Below, in pieces: positions 24,716 to 32,865 of a DNA stretch of 64,000 bases; position 1 is the stretch's first letter; the number at the start of each line of letters is the position of its first letter. The position numbers were made by a program, and so were the translations under genes. The DNA is from Planctomycetota bacterium. Its GTDB lineage: Bacteria; Planctomycetota; Phycisphaerae; Phycisphaerales; UBA1924. The notes below the pieces were generated by a model, which was not told the DNA's origin, searched no databases, and was given only the letters and a program-made list of their open reading frames with translations. The stretch spans positions 1-64,000 of the forward strand of contig JAJRPN010000016.1 in the NCBI GenBank assembly GCA_024280755.1, in the 5' to 3' direction.

Positions 24716-27109
24716 TTATGCGAGCCGAAGGATTCGCCTCCCAATCCATTCTATGGTCAATAAAAGCACCAGAAAGATCAACACAACCGGGCGATCCCAG
24801 AGCGATGCCTGGTTGGGCGGCGATGTAATCGTTCGCATCCGATTGGGCATCTGCTGCGGGATGGATGCAAAGTCTTCGGGTTTGATGAGCTGCCCGCCAG
24901 TAGCGGCTGCGAGTTGTGCGAGTAATGCGTGATTCGTGTCGAGCACCCGAGATTCAGCGCTGTTGGCGAGCACCCGAGCGCGGGTTGTAATCTGCTCGAG
25001 CTCCAAATCCAAGCGTACAAGCGAGGCATCAAAGGTGCCCGGAAATTCAGGGATCCAAGTGCCAATTCGCGTATCGCCCGATCCTCGAAGCGTGATCGTT
25101 GTTGGCTCATCGAGAGCCGAGATCGAACGAACTTGAACACGAACCTCGCTTGGCATCGTATCGATCTTTGCCTGATCATACAACCGAAGCGTGATCTGCG
25201 CGGGTTGTCCAGGAGCCGGGTTCTTTGGCGAGATACTGAGCGATCCAGATGCAGATCGGCGATCAACCGTCCCGCGACCAAGCGTCCTCACAATCGGTAG
25301 CCAGAACCGCTCTGGAAGATCTTCGCCTCGCCCATAGCGCCAACGCCAAATCTCATCGGTCCCCACAAACATGCTCCGCCCCGCACCATAGCGCATCATG
25401 GTAATGATCGGCGATTCTTTATCACTCGAAACAGACCGCGCCCGAGCCAAAACAGAAACGCCGGGCTTAAAGCTGTTTTCATCAAGATCGATCGCCCATT
25501 GGAGCTTCGACCAACCCGTCGAAGGCTCGCTGAGCCGATCAAACCAGCCCGTGCGAGCATCATCAAGCCCAAGCACGCCAAGCCGATCCGCTTCTTCAGT
25601 CGATCGCATAGTGACAGCTTCATCCCATGCATGAACAGTCGATTGCGAGCCGCCAGCATCTCTGTGCATCGGCAGTAACGCAGCCAAAGGCGAGTTGAGC
25701 CAAGCACTCGGTGTTGAACTTGGACCTGCGATCCAAAGCAAGCCCGCGCCATGTCGGGTGATATGTTCGAGCAGTGTTTCGAGTTGCTGATCAGAAAATA
25801 GCTGCGGGCGAACATCCCCAAGAATCACCACATCGATCGGCTCCCATTGTTCGAGCGTGGTCGGCAACGCAGCGATCAACTCGTCGCCCTCTTGCATGTA
25901 TCGCCTGCTCGATGACAAAAGCATCGAAGAACTCACGATCGACCGCTCACGCAAAAGCAAGTTCTTGAGGTACCGATGCTCCCACCGAGGATACCCATCA
26001 ATATACAACACCCGCATCGGGCGATCGACCACCCGAAGCGAGATCGCAGACTGATCATTCGATGGATTCAAATCAACACTTGTTCCATCATTGTCCCCAT
26101 CATCATTGTTTCCATCATGAATTACCACATCAAACGCCCGCTCGCCTGTATCTGTAGGGGTATACGAAAGCGAGGCCCATTCGTTGGCTGATTTGGTATC
26201 TTCACCAAGCCCAAGGTGTTCGGGCGTAATGACGGTTGAGTCGATCACTTCGCCGGTGCCATGATCAACAAGATCGACACGCATGCTTTGCAAATCAAGC
26301 TCGTCGCGCGTCATGCCAGCAGATCGCAGCAGCACACGGATCGGCACCAAGTCATCAGCAAACGCGGCTTGTGGATATTCGACCCGCGAGATCCCCAGAT
26401 CACGAACAGGCTCATTGGCACCGAGCGCGACCGCAAAGATCGGGATCTGTGCGCTTTGAAGATCATTGATCAGTTCAGGATCAATCGGCTCAAAGCTGCG
26501 TCCGTCGCTCGCGATTACAATCGAAGAGATCGGCCGAGCCGCAGCCTCATCAAGCGCACCGCGGATTGCATCGTTGAGGTTCGTCTGTTGTCCGCTTGGC
26601 TCGCCAATAAGCTCAAGCCCGGGCGTGTGCTCAACCCAAATCGGAGAGTTCAAATCTCCAAACCCCATCCATACAACATGCTTGCGTTGAGCAAGCGCAT
26701 CCCATTGCGTACTCGCTCCTAGGATCATCTCCATAAGCTGATCATCACGCGATACAAGTTCGTCGGCTGCGATTGCATCAAGCGTGCGCATCGAACCCGA
26801 TCGATCCAAAAGAACCATCGCCCAATCCTGCTCGGTTTGGATGCTTGTCTGCTCGATCATTGGACCCATTGCTAATGCAAACAGAACAGTTGCGGCGACA
26901 AACCGAACACTCCCGAGCGCTGTCCGAATCAATTTCGAGCCGGGGATCGATCGATACGACCACCACACAACTCCAGCCAAGCCCAACAACACCGCAGCGA
27001 CAATCCAAGAATCAAACGAATGTACAAAGCTCAACTTCGCATCGGGCGAACCAAACCCAAGATCACCATCGCTTCCAAGTCCAAACAACCTATTGAGCAG
27101 ATGATTCAT
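24716..27109 (-). CDS. vWA-domain membrane protein of the BatA/DUF58 operon
   Basis: This protein of about 797 residues starts with two membrane helices (W-I-V-A-A-V-L-L-G-L-A-G-V-V-W-W and V-R-F-V-A-A-T-V-L-F-A-L-A). A von Willebrand A-like region follows with a MIDAS start D-R-S-G-S-M and S-S-I-V-I-A-S-D-G-R. A class-I glutamine-amidotransferase-like segment follows (V-L-Y-I-D-G-Y-P-R-W-E-H-R-Y... L-L-W-I-A-G-P-S), then a beta domain and a C-terminal helix (V-V-L-I-F-L-V-L-L-L-T-I-E-W). This order is usual for large vWA proteins of MoxR clusters. The start at 27109 overlaps the stop of the BatA-like gene by ATGA. MIDAS proteins bind Mg for protein contacts; substrates are unknown. Confidence 0.85.
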   Translation of the reverse strand: MNHLLNRLFGLGSDGDLGFGSPDAKLSFVHSFDSWIVAAVLLGLAGVVWWSYRSIPGSKLIRTALGSVRFVAATVLFALAMGPMIEQTSIQTEQDWAMVLLDRSGSMRTLDAIAADELVSRDDQLMEMILGASTQWDALAQRKHVVWMGFGDLNSPIWVEHTPGLELIGEPSGQQTNLNDAIRGALDEAAARPISSIVIASDGRSFEPIDPELINDLQSAQIPIFAVALGANEPVRDLGISRVEYPQAAFADDLVPIRVLLRSAGMTRDELDLQSMRVDLVDHGTGEVIDSTVITPEHLGLGEDTKSANEWASLSYTPTDTGERAFDVVIHDGNNDDGDNDGTSVDLNPSNDQSAISLRVVDRPMRVLYIDGYPRWEHRYLKNLLLRERSIVSSSMLLSSSRRYMQEGDELIAALPTTLEQWEPIDVVILGDVRPQLFSDQQLETLLEHITRHGAGLLWIAGPSSTPSAWLNSPLAALLPMHRDAGGSQSTVHAWDEAVTMRSTEEADRLGVLGLDDARTGWFDRLSEPSTGWSKLQWAIDLDENSFKPGVSVLARARSVSSDKESPIITMMRYGAGRSMFVGTDEIWRWRYGRGEDLPERFWLPIVRTLGRGTVDRRSASGSLSISPKNPAPGQPAQITLRLYDQAKIDTMPSEVRVQVRSISALDEPTTITLRGSGDTRIGTWIPEFPGTFDASLVRLDLELEQITTRARVLANSAESRVLDTNHALLAQLAAATGGQLIKPEDFASIPQQMPNRMRTITSPPNQASLWDRPVVLIFLVLLLTIEWIGRRILRLA

Positions 27110-29295
27110 GCACCCGCTCCATTCACCTGTGTGCTGTAGAGCCGAACAGAAAAGAGTCGAGCGAGAATCAGTTCGAGCAACGCAATAAAACCCGCAGCCA
27201 TCAGCACCCACAACGCGATCGATACCCCAGGAGTCGAGGATTGGAGTATTGATTTCTCATCTCCCGAGCCGCCCGTGGGTGCCTGGTCTACCCAATCGAT
27301 CTGCCCTGCGTTCACACTCGCCAATATCAACTCCGAGAGTTCCTCCTGACTCATCAAATCAGTCTTCGCGCCGCTGGCATCAGGAGCGATCACCACAAGC
27401 CCGCGCATCGTGCCTTGCGAATCGAGCTGTGCAATCACACCCGCCCGCGATGTGTTCTCAATCGATCCTGACTGGTTCGGCTCGCTGTCGAGCGTGAGCC
27501 GATGACTCGCAATCACCCAAGGATCGTTGGTCACTCGATCGCCAGCTACCAGCACAGGCATCGATGTTCCGATGCCAACGCCCTGGCGAACCATCTCATT
27601 CATCATCGCGACAAATATCGGGCGAGCCATCAGATTCGTCCAGCTCAATTCAAAGGCCGACCCAAACACCACCACAATCCCGCGCCCGTCTTGCCCGGAA
27701 GATTGCACGGCATACGCCGATCCGTCTGCAAGTGTTGCAACCAAAGATCGAGAATCAGAATCGGCGTTCTCAAGCGAGAGCGATCGCATCACCAACACCG
27801 AACGGGCAAGCTGGTCATATTCAAACGCAAGCCCCGCAAGCAATCCATTCGTGTTGGCAGGCCCTTCGTTCGCCAATCCAATCGCAGGATCGTGTGTTTG
27901 TATAGATGGGTTGCGTCCAATTAATCCATTGGCCATCGAATCAATATGATCAAGCCAATCGAGCGATCCCGATTCGATATCTGGCGTGACGATGACCAGC
28001 ATGCCTGATCTATTCAATGTAGAAATCCGCTCCCAAGCAGCGTCGTCAAGCAGACTCGGAGCAAGCACAATCAACGCGTCAAGGTTTGCTACGAGCAACG
28101 AAGACGCTCGCGATGGTGCAATGTCAACAATCGAAATGCCCATCGATTCATCATCGCTCGGCGACAACGCCGCTCGTACCCAGCGCGATGCAGAAATGGA
28201 TGAAGCATTGTCATTGGTCTGCGTCTGTTGATCAATCACGCCAACACGAATCTTCGTTCGCGTCGCAAGAGGAATCAGCCGAGCGTTATCGCGCAAGTTC
28301 GCATCATCATCAATCGTAACCTTGAGCATCGCTGTTCGTGCGCCGATCGCTCTGATCGAACCCGGATCAATCGCAAGAATCGCACTGAGCTCTTCTTGCC
28401 CAGGCTTCCATCGAACAGTACGCCGCCCAATCACTTCGCCAGCCTGACCCAGGTGTTGATCCCAAATCAGAATGGTACTGTTCGTCTCATCAAACCCTTG
28501 AATGCCAGATCGAACAAGCTCAACACGAACACCCATCGGAAGCACCGTCCCCGAATGCGTCACAAGCGAGCGGGTCATGGTTGCATCGGCAACGCCGATG
28601 TTTTCAATCTGACCATACTCGATCGAACGCATCAACACACGATCGAACTCGCCAAGTGCGCTCGAACTCGTTTGGACATGTTCAAGCCCACGCCCAGTTG
28701 TCGCCAGCACCAATGCTCGTCGAATCGGTCGATCAGCGTCGGTCCCAATCGTTCCCGCGCGGGCCATTGCACTTTGAAGATCAACCGCCGAATCGGTAGG
28801 CTCAAGCTGCTCAATCAATCGCTTGATCGTTCCAAGATCCGAACTCGCCGGCACAACAATCCCAGCTGCAGGCTTTGCCAAACCAATCAACGCCGCACGA
28901 TCGCCATTGGAAGCATCAAGCTCACTCAATGCACGCAACGCAAATCGCTTGTTTTTCTCAAGCGAACTCAGCTCTCCCTCGTCGAGCGCAGAACCAATCG
29001 ACTGATCAATCAAAATCACCATCGTCGTCGGCAAGTTCCTCGTCAACCCAGACCCAAGCATCAATGAGCCAACACCCATCGCGATCAATGCAAGCAGCAA
29101 ACACCGCAACGCCAACAAGATCAACTGTTCAATCGTCAATATCCGCCGGCGTTTGCGATACGCCTGCTCAAGAAACCGCATCGCCCCCCAAGGGATCGGC
29201 CTGCGCTTGCGTTTGAGCAGATGCAGAATAATCGGGATCGACACGCACGCGAGACCAAATGCAAATAACCCAGGATGAAGAAGTGAGAAGGGCAT
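27106..29295 (-). CDS. BatA-type membrane protein (aerotolerance-regulator N-terminal domain) with vWA-like region
   Basis: This 729-residue protein begins with the BatA N-terminal signature: F-L-L-H-P-G-like start, I-P-I-I-L-H-L-L-K-R-K-R-R-P-I-P-W-G-A-M-R-F-L, then I-L-T-I-E-Q-L-I-L-L-A-L-R-C, giving two or three membrane helices. A vWA-like domain follows (V-I-L-I-D-Q-S-I-G-S, where the usual D-x-S-x-S is altered). There is a large extracytoplasmic part and a final membrane helix near the C-terminus (A-L-W-V-L-M-A-A-G-F-I-A-L-L-E-L-I-L-A). It is coupled by ATGA to the next vWA gene and starts four bases after the DUF58 gene. Such proteins work with MoxR ATPases in envelope-complex maturation. 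Confidence 0.87.
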   Translation of the reverse strand: MPFSLLHPGLFAFGLACVSIPIILHLLKRKRRPIPWGAMRFLEQAYRKRRRILTIEQLILLALRCLLLALIAMGVGSLMLGSGLTRNLPTTMVILIDQSIGSALDEGELSSLEKNKRFALRALSELDASNGDRAALIGLAKPAAGIVVPASSDLGTIKRLIEQLEPTDSAVDLQSAMARAGTIGTDADRPIRRALVLATTGRGLEHVQTSSSALGEFDRVLMRSIEYGQIENIGVADATMTRSLVTHSGTVLPMGVRVELVRSGIQGFDETNSTILIWDQHLGQAGEVIGRRTVRWKPGQEELSAILAIDPGSIRAIGARTAMLKVTIDDDANLRDNARLIPLATRTKIRVGVIDQQTQTNDNASSISASRWVRAALSPSDDESMGISIVDIAPSRASSLLVANLDALIVLAPSLLDDAAWERISTLNRSGMLVIVTPDIESGSLDWLDHIDSMANGLIGRNPSIQTHDPAIGLANEGPANTNGLLAGLAFEYDQLARSVLVMRSLSLENADSDSRSLVATLADGSAYAVQSSGQDGRGIVVVFGSAFELSWTNLMARPIFVAMMNEMVRQGVGIGTSMPVLVAGDRVTNDPWVIASHRLTLDSEPNQSGSIENTSRAGVIAQLDSQGTMRGLVVIAPDASGAKTDLMSQEELSELILASVNAGQIDWVDQAPTGGSGDEKSILQSSTPGVSIALWVLMAAGFIALLELILARLFSVRLYSTQVNGAGA

Positions 29296-29299
29296 GGGG

Positions 29300-30301
29300 T
29301 TAGCTCGATGTCCTCATCGAAGACGCGGCATTCCGCCGAGCGACAAACTTGGCAAGCGTTGGCCCAAGCCATGTATGCGTCGAAACCACCTGATGATCAA
29401 ATCCAAACGAGCGGGCATTCTTCGAGATCAGGTCAATATGCCCATTGATGGCCTCAAGATAATCTTTCTTGAGCGCACGCGGATCAATCCGAATCGTCGG
29501 CTCATTCTCCAGCCCCTCAAACGCCGCCGGGTCATCAAACTCAAACGAAAGCTCCGCCTTGTCCAATACCTGCAACGCAATCAGGTCATGCCCGCGATGC
29601 TTCGCTTTGGCAAACGCAGCCTTGATGTTCTCAGGATCATCAAAGAAATCACTCACAATCACCAGCAAGCATCGGTTCGAGACCTTCGCCAAAATCTGAT
29701 CCATCGTCCGCAAGATATTCGTCGGCTGATCAATCGGATTCGTCGCCAGCGTATCGACAATCTGCTTCCAGGCAGATTTCCGCGCCGATCGTGCCACCAT
29801 CGCGCCCAGTTCGTCGCCATACACCGCCAGCCCAACGCGATCACCCTGATGAATCGTGATATACGCCAAAGCTGCAGCCGTCGCGGTCGCATGGTCAAAC
29901 TTCGACCAGTTCGGACGCCCATCGGGTGCCGTCTCGCTCGCCGAGCCCGAAGCATCCGAAAACAACCTCGACCCAAACTTCATCGATCCTGATGAGTCCA
30001 CCAAAATCACCAAGTCTAGCGTGGTCTCCTGCTGATACTGCTTGACCATCAGCTTGTCGGTTCGTGCATACACCTTCCAATCCAGATGCCGAATGTCATC
30101 GCCAGCCACATACTGCCGATGCTGAGCAAACTCGACTGAAACCCCTGCATACGGCGACCGATGCTGCCCGGCCATCACGCCCTCAACAATCATCTTCGCC
30201 CGAAGCTCCATCGAAGAAAGCCGAGCCAGCGTCTGCGGATGCAGGTACAGATGCGGATCGATCTTGGTATTCGTCTCAGATGTGGCCGAGGATTCTGGCA
30301 T
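29300..30301 (-). CDS. DUF58 protein (MoxR-associated vWA-like)
   Basis: This 333-residue soluble protein carries the DUF58 core G-V-S-V-E-F-A-Q-H-R-Q-Y-V-A-G-D-D-I-R followed by H-L-D-W-K-V-Y-A-R-T-D-K. It then has a vWA fold with the MIDAS motif D-S-S-G-S-M and D-F-F-D-D. DUF58 proteins are the cytoplasmic partners of MoxR AAA+ ATPases. It is the first gene of the minus-strand envelope operon running down to 18092, with a TACAAT box six bases before its ATG. The MoxR ATPase gene that normally precedes it is not present in this window: the region upstream holds a repeat and an unrelated plus-strand gene. Confidence 0.92.
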   Translation of the reverse strand: MPESSATSETNTKIDPHLYLHPQTLARLSSMELRAKMIVEGVMAGQHRSPYAGVSVEFAQHRQYVAGDDIRHLDWKVYARTDKLMVKQYQQETTLDLVILVDSSGSMKFGSRLFSDASGSASETAPDGRPNWSKFDHATATAAALAYITIHQGDRVGLAVYGDELGAMVARSARKSAWKQIVDTLATNPIDQPTNILRTMDQILAKVSNRCLLVIVSDFFDDPENIKAAFAKAKHRGHDLIALQVLDKAELSFEFDDPAAFEGLENEPTIRIDPRALKKDYLEAINGHIDLISKNARSFGFDHQVVSTHTWLGPTLAKFVARRNAASSMRTSS

Positions 30302-30307
30302 CCTTGA

Positions 30308-30313
30308 ATTGTA
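30308..30313 (-). promoter_or_regulatory. putative -10 box of a leaderless promoter (DUF58 operon)
   Basis: On the minus strand TACAAT lies six bases before the DUF58 ATG at 30301. It is the only apparent promoter for the seven-gene operon reaching 18092. Confidence 0.5.
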
Positions 30314-30414
30314 CCGGATCGAATCCCACAGGCTGCCGATTCATGGCCTGAGTTGGCATCAATCTCACCTTCTTTCGTAGCACACCCGTCCCGCTGCTCT
30401 GTAGAAATCATGCC

Positions 30415-30514
30415 TGGGTGCCATGGCTTGACCGTCTTCGGCAAGCCATGTCTTTGAAGAACGCACAAAACACCAAGACACTGCTTGCCCAAGACGGTCA
30501 AGCAGTGGCACCCA
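30415..30514. repeat. inverted pair of GGGTGCC-family hairpin repeats
   Basis: Two 37-base arms (30415-30451 and 30478-30514) are inverted copies with a few differences. Each arm is itself a hairpin. In one the stem is TGGCTTG/CAAGCCA, in the other CTGCTTG/CAAGCAG, so the differences keep base pairing. Related single units occur at 49978-50014 and 56123-56159. Confidence 0.65.
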
Positions 30515-30544
30515 AAGAAGACAATCCCTATCATTTCATACACA

Positions 30545-31654
30545 TTGACAGGATGGGATACATTGGAAGAGAGCAAAACAGAACAATCAAAGCCAGCGAA
30601 ATGGCAGTCCCCAAGTGTCGTTCTTTCGCCATCTTTTACCGGCATGATTGTAGTGGAAACGAAGAATGGTGCCGAATCACTCCTCAACCAGACGATCCCG
30701 TGGTATCGCATCCGCATCCACAGTTCGCATGGCACAACACTCATTCGCATGATTGATGAGAAATGTAAGTTCGTCAAAATTGACGGCAAGGTTGTTCAAA
30801 TTAAGTTCAAAGGAGCCGGAAGACTCTCTTCCCGCCTCCAAGACCGAGCAACTCGAAAATGGGCCAATGAATCCCTCGAACCGATTCAGTTCCAGCCCAT
30901 TGAGGAATCAGTGTGGCTTTGGGTTCCATTGTTGGTGCTAATGGCCGGCGCGTGTTTGTATATGTTCGTACCGCTTCTCAAGAAAATACCGAACGGTACA
31001 TTCTCGACACCGCTCAGCCCACCGCAATTATACACAATCGGAGGATTGCTGATCGCTGCTTGTCTGTTGTCAATACCTGTTCTTCTTTTATGGAATATGC
31101 GACCAAGAACGCAGAGTTTTCAGGATATTGATCTCCTGCCAACGGGCATTGTCGGAACCACTAAAACTGGTGAAGTAGTGACGCTCATCTTTGAAGATCT
31201 CGCCACACTCAAGCTCAAAGTTGGCAATCCAACTCGCTGTCGAATGAAAACCAAAAATAGACAAATTTATTGGATGGTCTTGCCTAGCCCAATCAATAGC
31301 TTTGCTGTCCGAGCGATCAGCCCATCGAACGAAACGCAAAGGGAGAGCGATGCCGTTACGGTTCGCTATTTGTATCGCCAAGGAATCAGATTACTAATCC
31401 TCGGGATAGTGCTCGCATCAATCAGCTACGCATTGATCAACTACCTGGCTTCGATCGGCGCCATCCTTCCAGCAGATGTGCGGCTAATCAGAAGAGGAAT
31501 GGTTGGGTTTTCATTACTCTTTCCTATATGGGCGGGCGTTGCCTTCATTTGGATCGCATGGAAAAACTCTCCCGTAGGCAAACGGACTCTCAAACGATTC
31601 AAAGCAAGATTTTCCAAGTCGAAAGACAATGATCCCAAAAACAATACCGAGTAA
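30545..31654 (+). CDS. hypothetical four-helix membrane protein
   Basis: The frame is open from 30485, inside the repeat. A TTG at 30545, ten bases after TATCAT, is taken as start because protein-like sequence begins about there; an ATG at 30644 is the alternative. About 369 residues. An N-terminal soluble part (T-I-P-W-Y-R-I-R-I-H-S-S-H-G) precedes two helix pairs (about 120-135 and 160-180; then 280-300 and 320-340), with a beta-rich domain between them and a basic C-terminus. The arrangement is loosely like DUF3592-type proteins, but no family is claimed. It starts divergently from the DUF58 operon, and its end overlaps the region just before pfkA. Confidence 0.62.
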   Translation: MTGWDTLEESKTEQSKPAKWQSPSVVLSPSFTGMIVVETKNGAESLLNQTIPWYRIRIHSSHGTTLIRMIDEKCKFVKIDGKVVQIKFKGAGRLSSRLQDRATRKWANESLEPIQFQPIEESVWLWVPLLVLMAGACLYMFVPLLKKIPNGTFSTPLSPPQLYTIGGLLIAACLLSIPVLLLWNMRPRTQSFQDIDLLPTGIVGTTKTGEVVTLIFEDLATLKLKVGNPTRCRMKTKNRQIYWMVLPSPINSFAVRAISPSNETQRESDAVTVRYLYRQGIRLLILGIVLASISYALINYLASIGAILPADVRLIRRGMVGFSLLFPIWAGVAFIWIAWKNSPVGKRTLKRFKARFSKSKDNDPKNNTE

Positions 31655-31661
31655 CTTCCGC

Positions 31662-31667
31662 TATCAT
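31662..31667 (+). promoter_or_regulatory. putative -10 box of a leaderless promoter (pfkA)
   Basis: TATCAT lies six bases before the pfkA ATG at 31674; the spacer CTCCCC is not a ribosome binding site. Confidence 0.5.
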
Positions 31668-31673
31668 CTCCCC

Positions 31674-32795
31674 ATGGCCACAATCAACGATCGAGTTCCC
31701 CTCTCCAATATCAAAAAAATCGCCGTACTCACCGGCGGCGGCGATTGCCCCGGGCTTAACGCTGTCATCCGCGCGGTCGTCAAAGACGCCATCAACTGCG
31801 GCATCGAGGTCTACGGCATCGAGGACGGGTTCCTCGGACTCATCGAAGACCGAATCCGCCTGCTCTCCATCGACGATGTCTCCAACATCCTCACCATGGG
31901 CGGCACCATCCTCGGGTCAAACAACCGATCCAACCCGCAAAAATATCCGATGGGCGAGAACAAAGACGGAAACATCATCTATAAAGACCTCACCGATGTC
32001 TGCGTCACGCATCTCGAAATCCGAAAGATCGAAGCGCTCATCGTCATTGGCGGCGACGGCACCATGTCCGTCGCCAAGCCGATCACCGACAAAGGGTTCA
32101 ACTGCATCGGCGTCCCCAAAACCATCGACAACGATCTCTTCGGCACCGACATCACCTTTGGTTTCCAAACCGCTGTCCATGTCGCGACCGAAGCACTCGA
32201 TCGAGTCCATTCCACCGCAGCGTCCCATCACCGCGTGATGGTCGTCGAGCTCATGGGACGCAACGCCGGTTGGATCACCCTCCACGCCGGGCTCGCCAGC
32301 GGCGCCGATGTGATCCTCATCCCCGAGATCGAGTTTGATCTCGATAAGATTTCAGAGTACTGCCTCTGGCGATCCCAACGCGGCAAACGCTTCACCATCA
32401 TCGCCGTCTCCGAAGGCGCACGCCCCAAAGGCGGCGAGCAAATCGTCGATCGAGTCGTCGAAAAATCGCCCGATCCAATCCGCCTCGGCGGCGTCGCCAA
32501 ATGGCTTGCCACCGAAATCGAAGAACGCACCGAGATCGAATCCCGCTATGTTGTCCTCGGCCACACCCAACGCGGCGGCACCCCCGTCGCCGGCGATCGA
32601 GTCCTCGCCACCCAGTTCGGGCACCACGCGATGCAGCTCTTGAAAATGGGAAAAAGCAATCGCCTCGTCGTCATGCAAGGCGGCATCCTTGGCGATGTAG
32701 ATATCCAATCCGCCGCCGACAAACAACGCCTTGTTCCCCCAAATCACCCTCTAATTGCAGCCGCAAAGAGCGTCTATACCAGCTTCGGCGATTAA
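31674..32795 (+). CDS. pfkA: 6-phosphofructokinase (ATP-type residues, group III-like)
   Basis: The enzyme phosphorylates fructose 6-phosphate in glycolysis. The 373-residue protein has G-G-G-D-C-P-G-L-N-A at the N-terminus, G-G-D128-G129-T, P-K149-T-I-D152-N-D with catalytic Asp, M-G-R-N-A-G-W, P-E-I-E-F and G-H-T-Q-R-G-G. Gly at the position equivalent to E. coli 104 favours ATP as phosphoryl donor, while Lys149 in P-K-T-I-D-N-D is shared with pyrophosphate-type and mixed-group enzymes. ATP use is therefore likely but not proven. Start 31674 follows a -10-like box; the frame is open further upstream without family homology. Confidence 0.93.
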   Translation: MATINDRVPLSNIKKIAVLTGGGDCPGLNAVIRAVVKDAINCGIEVYGIEDGFLGLIEDRIRLLSIDDVSNILTMGGTILGSNNRSNPQKYPMGENKDGNIIYKDLTDVCVTHLEIRKIEALIVIGGDGTMSVAKPITDKGFNCIGVPKTIDNDLFGTDITFGFQTAVHVATEALDRVHSTAASHHRVMVVELMGRNAGWITLHAGLASGADVILIPEIEFDLDKISEYCLWRSQRGKRFTIIAVSEGARPKGGEQIVDRVVEKSPDPIRLGGVAKWLATEIEERTEIESRYVVLGHTQRGGTPVAGDRVLATQFGHHAMQLLKMGKSNRLVVMQGGILGDVDIQSAADKQRLVPPNHPLIAAAKSVYTSFGD

Positions 32796-32865
32796 CTGCT
32801 TTCAGGTTTTCAGCGCGTAAAAAAGCCACGATCATTTCCGCCGCTTGTATCATGCTCAACTATCT

